The notes beneath the pieces were generated by a model, which was not told where the DNA came from, did not search any database, and was given only the letters and a program-made list of their open reading frames with translations. From positions 124,001 through 188,000 of the forward strand of contig NZ_JAFLNL010000003.1 in the NCBI RefSeq assembly GCF_017313785.1: 64,000 bases of DNA, in the 5' to 3' direction. The stretch comes from Flagellimonas aurea. GTDB lineage: Bacteria; Bacteroidota; Bacteroidia; Flavobacteriales; Flavobacteriaceae. Position 1 is the first letter of the stretch, and every line of letters starts with the position of its first letter. The position numbers and the translations under genes were made by a program. Of this stretch, positions 61,033 through 64,000 are shown piece by piece.

Positions 61033-62042
61033 AAAAGAACAAATATGTAGTGTATTGGTTGCTCACTGGGTGTTTTCTAATTTTTGTGATGGTTCTGGTA
61101 GGCGGTATTACACGCCTTACCCATTCCGGGCTTTCCATATCCGACTATAAATTGATTCACGGTACCATTCCCCCAATGAACGAGCAAGAATGGCAGGAAG
61201 CCTTTGACCTGTACAAACAATATCCTGAGTACCAAAAGCTCAACTATCATTTTGGAATTGAGGAATTCAAGGACATCTATTTTTGGGAGTGGCTTCACAG
61301 GGTTATTGGAAGGTTTATAGGGATTGTGTTCATCATTCCGTTCCTGTATTTTTTATTCAAGAAGAAATTGGACAGTCCGACCGTAAAAAAATGTCTGGTC
61401 CTGCTCTTTTTAGGTGGATTCCAAGGTTTTTTGGGTTGGTACATGGTAAAAAGTGGGCTTGTGGACCGTCCCGATGTGAGTCACTTTAGATTGGCCGCAC
61501 ATTTGACCACCGCTTTTCTAACCTTTGCCTACAGTTTATGGGTAGCCCTGGATTTAATCTATCCAGAGAAAAAAGAAATCAACAAGAAAATCAGGAACTT
61601 AGTAAGAGCTGGGCTTGTGGTTTTGCTGCTCCAAATCATTTGGGGAGCCTTTGTTGCCGGTTTGGATGCCGGTTTTATTCACAACTATTGGCCCTTGATG
61701 AGCGATGGCAAGTTGATTCACGAAACCGTTTATATTGAGCAGCAACCCCTGATAAAAAACTTTTACGAAGGCAAGAGCGGGGTTCAGTTTGTACACCGAT
61801 ATTTAGCGTACATCGTAGTAGGGTTTATAGCTTTGATTTGGTACAGAACCCGTAAAATTCAGAGGACTACGCTTCAAGAAAAAGGATTACAAGCATTGCT
61901 GGCATTGGTTTTTGTGCAATTTGTATTGGGTGTGCTCACTTTGGTTTACGCCGTGCCCCTGTGGCTGGGAATCGCGCATCAAATAGGTGCATTTTTCCTT
62001 TTGGCAGCCATGACTTTTACCCTGCACAGGTTCTCTAAATAA
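61029..62042 (+). CDS. ctaA: Heme A synthase (COX15/CtaA)
   Basis: A 337-residue inner-membrane enzyme that oxidises the C8 methyl of heme O for cytochrome oxidase. Eight hydrophobic helices and the heme-ligand histidines in WLHRVIGRFIG, SHFRLAAHLTTA, VQFVHRYLAYIVV and GIAHQIGAFFL are visible. LVGGITRLTHSGLSISDY is the N-terminal signature. It shows aerobic aa3-type respiration. No other cytochrome gene adjoins it. Confidence 0.95.
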   Translation: MKKNKYVVYWLLTGCFLIFVMVLVGGITRLTHSGLSISDYKLIHGTIPPMNEQEWQEAFDLYKQYPEYQKLNYHFGIEEFKDIYFWEWLHRVIGRFIGIVFIIPFLYFLFKKKLDSPTVKKCLVLLFLGGFQGFLGWYMVKSGLVDRPDVSHFRLAAHLTTAFLTFAYSLWVALDLIYPEKKEINKKIRNLVRAGLVVLLLQIIWGAFVAGLDAGFIHNYWPLMSDGKLIHETVYIEQQPLIKNFYEGKSGVQFVHRYLAYIVVGFIALIWYRTRKIQRTTLQEKGLQALLALVFVQFVLGVLTLVYAVPLWLGIAHQIGAFFLLAAMTFTLHRFSK

Positions 62043-62055
62043 GCCCTATTTATTG

Positions 62056-62063
62056 TACCTTTG
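62056..62063 (+). promoter_or_regulatory. -7 element for the TnpR-like gene
   Basis: TACCTTTG matches TANNTTTG, 22 bases before the ATG at 62086. Confidence 0.5.
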
Positions 62064-62085
62064 TGCCCACTCTAAAATTTGATGG

Positions 62086-62592
62086 ATGATTTATAAAATC
62101 AGGATAATACTTGATGCTGAGGAAGATATCTTTCGAGATATCGAAATTGAAGACCAAAATACCTTGGAGGATTTTCACAATGCCATAACCCAAGCTTTTG
62201 GTTTTGAGGGAAGTGAAATGGCCTCTTTTTATACGTGTGACGAGGAATGGAACCAAGATGAGGAAATTGCTCTTTTTGATATGAGCGAGAACGGTTCCGA
62301 TATCCGGTTGATGAACGAAACTACTTTGGATGATGTGATGACCGAAAATAATCCGAAGTTGATTTATGTTTACGACTTTTTTAGCATGTGGACGTTTTTT
62401 GTGGAACTTGCCGATATTGTTGAAAAAGAAGATGGCAGAATATACCCAAATGTATTGTTCACCTTTGGTGAACTCCCCGATGCCCCACCGGAAAAACAGT
62501 TCGAAGCAGACTCCAATGAGGAGGAAGACGGAAACTATGACGACCTTTTGGACAGCTACGACGACATGGACTTTGATGAAAACTGGAACTAA
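62086..62592 (+). CDS. Plasmid pRiA4b ORF-3 family (IS1096 TnpR-like) protein
   Basis: A 168-residue cytosolic protein. YKIRIILDAEEDIFRDIEIEDQNTLEDFHNAITQAFGF and YVYDFFSMWTFFVELADIV form the ORF-3 fold, and the C-terminal 50 residues are almost only Asp, Glu and Asn. The family name comes from a gene carried by an insertion sequence, but most members are chromosomal with unknown role. No transposase or inverted repeats surround it. Confidence 0.85.
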   Translation: MIYKIRIILDAEEDIFRDIEIEDQNTLEDFHNAITQAFGFEGSEMASFYTCDEEWNQDEEIALFDMSENGSDIRLMNETTLDDVMTENNPKLIYVYDFFSMWTFFVELADIVEKEDGRIYPNVLFTFGELPDAPPEKQFEADSNEEEDGNYDDLLDSYDDMDFDENWN

Positions 62593-62636
62593 CCTAACTC
62601 TTGACCAAGCTTTAACCATTAACATTTAATCTTAAC

Positions 62637-63695
62637 ATGCTAAACCTATATAACGCCCAAATTGAAAGTATTTCACTTCATCGTGTTGGCAACAAAAGTA
62701 AAAATGAGTCTGCCTTTTTATCCGCAGAACCTTTTTCGCTGAACGATGAAATGGCAGGACTTTTAAAGGAATACTTTTTTAAACCGTTTAGGGAAAAGGA
62801 GGAAAATTACTACAAGTTTGGTCATGAGGTAGATTTGGAGTTCAATGAGGTGCATGCGGCGGTAACTGGTATTTTTGAAAATCCATCTGACAACCACAGG
62901 CTTTCCAAAAAGATTACTACTTATCTTTTTGAACAATCCAACCACCCGCATATAAAAAGCGGCGAGGTATACGTGGTCCATTTTTCGGATATGGTGATAG
63001 ACAACCAAAAAACGGATGCCGTTGGTATTTTTAAAAGTGAGTTGAAGCACGATTTCCTTCAATTTGAAGAAAATGAGCACAACTTGGAGATTATGATTCG
63101 ACAAGGCATCAACATCAATAAGCTTGACAAGGGGTGCATCGTTTTCAACATCAACAAAGAAGAAGGATTTAAAGTTCTTTCCGTAGATAGCAACCGTTAT
63201 GATGCTAAATACTGGCTGGAAAACTTTTTGGGAGTGCTGCCATTGACCGATGACAACTTCTACACAAAGAATTACCTGAAGTTCTGCCAAAACTTCGCAA
63301 AGGATGTGGTATTACCGGCCGAGGACAAACAGCAAGAGGTCATGTTCATGAACCGTGCGGTGAACCACTTTGCCAAAAACGATAATTTTGAGGAGACCTC
63401 ATTCTTGAACGAGGTGATGGAAAACCCTGAACTGATACCGGAATTCAAGCACTACAAGGTTGAGAAAGGTCCAAAATATAGCATTGAGGATGTTTCCAAT
63501 TTTGATATTGCTAACAAAGCGGTGAGCGATGCCCGTAAAAAAATCAAGAATGTCATTAATCTAGACACCAACATTCAGATAAAAATGGATTTCATCAACC
63601 CGGAATCCGCAGAAAAATTTGTGGAAAAAGGTTGGGATGAAGAAAGGCAGATGTACTACTACCTCGTGTATTTCAACAAAGAACAGAAAAGCTAG
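62637..63695 (+). CDS. Nucleoid-associated protein (NdpA/YejK family)
   Basis: A 352-residue protein. It opens AQIESISLHRVGNKSKNESAFLSAEPFSL, and EVYVVHFSDMVIDNQKTDAVGIFKSE and LDKGCIVFNINKEEGFKVLSVD are the family's central strands. The C-terminal third is helical. NdpA proteins bind DNA non-specifically; the cellular role in this phylum is not settled. The stop shares CTAG with the convergent gene. Confidence 0.87.
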   Translation: MLNLYNAQIESISLHRVGNKSKNESAFLSAEPFSLNDEMAGLLKEYFFKPFREKEENYYKFGHEVDLEFNEVHAAVTGIFENPSDNHRLSKKITTYLFEQSNHPHIKSGEVYVVHFSDMVIDNQKTDAVGIFKSELKHDFLQFEENEHNLEIMIRQGININKLDKGCIVFNINKEEGFKVLSVDSNRYDAKYWLENFLGVLPLTDDNFYTKNYLKFCQNFAKDVVLPAEDKQQEVMFMNRAVNHFAKNDNFEETSFLNEVMENPELIPEFKHYKVEKGPKYSIEDVSNFDIANKAVSDARKKIKNVINLDTNIQIKMDFINPESAEKFVEKGWDEERQMYYYLVYFNKEQKS

Positions 63696-64000
63696 AACTT
63701 TTTATCTATAATCTGTTTCATACTTACATCTTCGTAGTTTCGTTTTACAAAATCCAAGGCGTGTATAAGCACTTCGCCCATTGTTTTGCTATCACGAAAA
63801 TTGATATCTCCCGTAAGGTCCAATAACTGCGTTTTGAGCATTTCTATATTTTCTGGCGGGGCAATGGTGTCTACTTCGCATACATCCAACAGTCGCTTGA
63901 GCCTTCTGCCCCAACTCAATATCCTTTTGGCGATAATGGAGCGTTCTTCCACAATATATTGATTCACAGAGTCGACCGTCAATTTGCTCTGCACCAAATC
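63692..64000 (-). CDS. Unidentified protein, cut by the window end
   Basis: The last 103 codons of a minus-strand gene that reads open to the window edge. The visible C-terminus is helical and mixed in charge (RSIIAKRILSWGRRLKRLLDV, MLKTQLLDLTGDINFRDSK, ALDFVKRNYEDVSM). A TTG at 63997 could be a start but the frame continues past it, so the gene is probably longer. No domain is recognised. Confidence 0.6.
   Translation of the reverse strand, partial: DLVQSKLTVDSVNQYIVEERSIIAKRILSWGRRLKRLLDVCEVDTIAPPENIEMLKTQLLDLTGDINFRDSKTMGEVLIHALDFVKRNYEDVSMKQIIDKKF

Noticed and set aside
62086..62592. Insertion-sequence remnant, suggested by the IS1096 TnpR-like name
   Set aside because: No transposase, inverted repeats or target duplication around it. 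The family is mostly chromosomal.
1..64000. CRISPR array, prophage or defence island
   Set aside because: No regularly spaced direct repeats in DNA, no integrase, capsid, restriction or Cas-like genes. The gene content is housekeeping and envelope.

Overview
The window is a chromosomal segment from a member of the Bacteroidota, most likely a marine Flavobacteriaceae (an Allomuricauda/Muricauda-like organism is my guess from protein style only). Four things point there. Many genes sit behind the flavobacterial -7 element TANNTTTG and lack strong Shine-Dalgarno sites. Several families are typical of the phylum: an OstA-like long LptA, DUF5606, DUF2795, DUF349, tandem DUF368, the CCC-motif membrane proteins and DUF4105/Lnb. 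SecA carries the long form without the zinc-binding tail. A 6S RNA of flavobacterial layout lies between zapA and rny. Gene density is very high. I see no tRNA, rRNA, CRISPR array, prophage or transposase.

Layout. 1-8300: end of purA, a DinB-like protein, an OstA/LptA-like envelope protein overlapping a class III aminotransferase, a TPR protein, two tandem DUF368 (PopT-type undecaprenyl-phosphate transporter) genes and aroE. 8400-14900: a DUF349 protein, a CBS protein, a secreted repeat protein, then on the minus strand the coiled-coil gene, zapA, 6S RNA and rny. 15000-23060: an M23 peptidase, small exported proteins, a cysteine desulfurase, an Smr protein, a DUF2752 plus two CCC-motif membrane genes, and recQ. 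23240-31410: kdsD-tatC-CMD, lptB, pssA, a Lnb-like protein, an ABC-F ATPase, a shortened methyltransferase-like protein, a 53-residue membrane protein and a cobalamin adenosyltransferase. 31500-38150: DUF2795, secA, a sensor kinase, two very small minus-strand genes and msrA.

38230-40790 is a sigma / anti-sigma / DUF4097-like operon, followed by ohr. 41576-46940 holds meaB and then a lipid-linked sugar cassette: a polyprenol-phosphate sugar transferase, a flippase-like protein, an ArnT/PMT-type transferase and a PAP2 phosphatase. 47000-53170 has a palindromic repeat, MATE, mazG, an SGNH hydrolase, a GH20 hexosaminidase and DUF5606-def-ruvX. 53271-59034 is dapD and then a surface-glycan group with glf and four glycosyltransferases on alternating strands. 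59039-64000 has a Sua5/YrdC protein, a CCA-adding-type enzyme, heme A synthase, a TnpR-like (pRiA4b ORF-3) protein, a nucleoid-associated protein and one gene cut by the window end.

A common thread is envelope assembly: LPS transport and Kdo synthesis (OstA, lptB, kdsD), carrier-lipid recycling (DUF368 x2, PAP2), lipid-linked sugars, lipoprotein maturation and galactofuranose-type glycans. The rest is core metabolism. No clear defence or mobile system is present. The least understood pieces are the DUF2752/CCC-motif trio, the tiny membrane-protein genes, the sigma-controlled DUF4097-like protein and the cloverleaf repeat.
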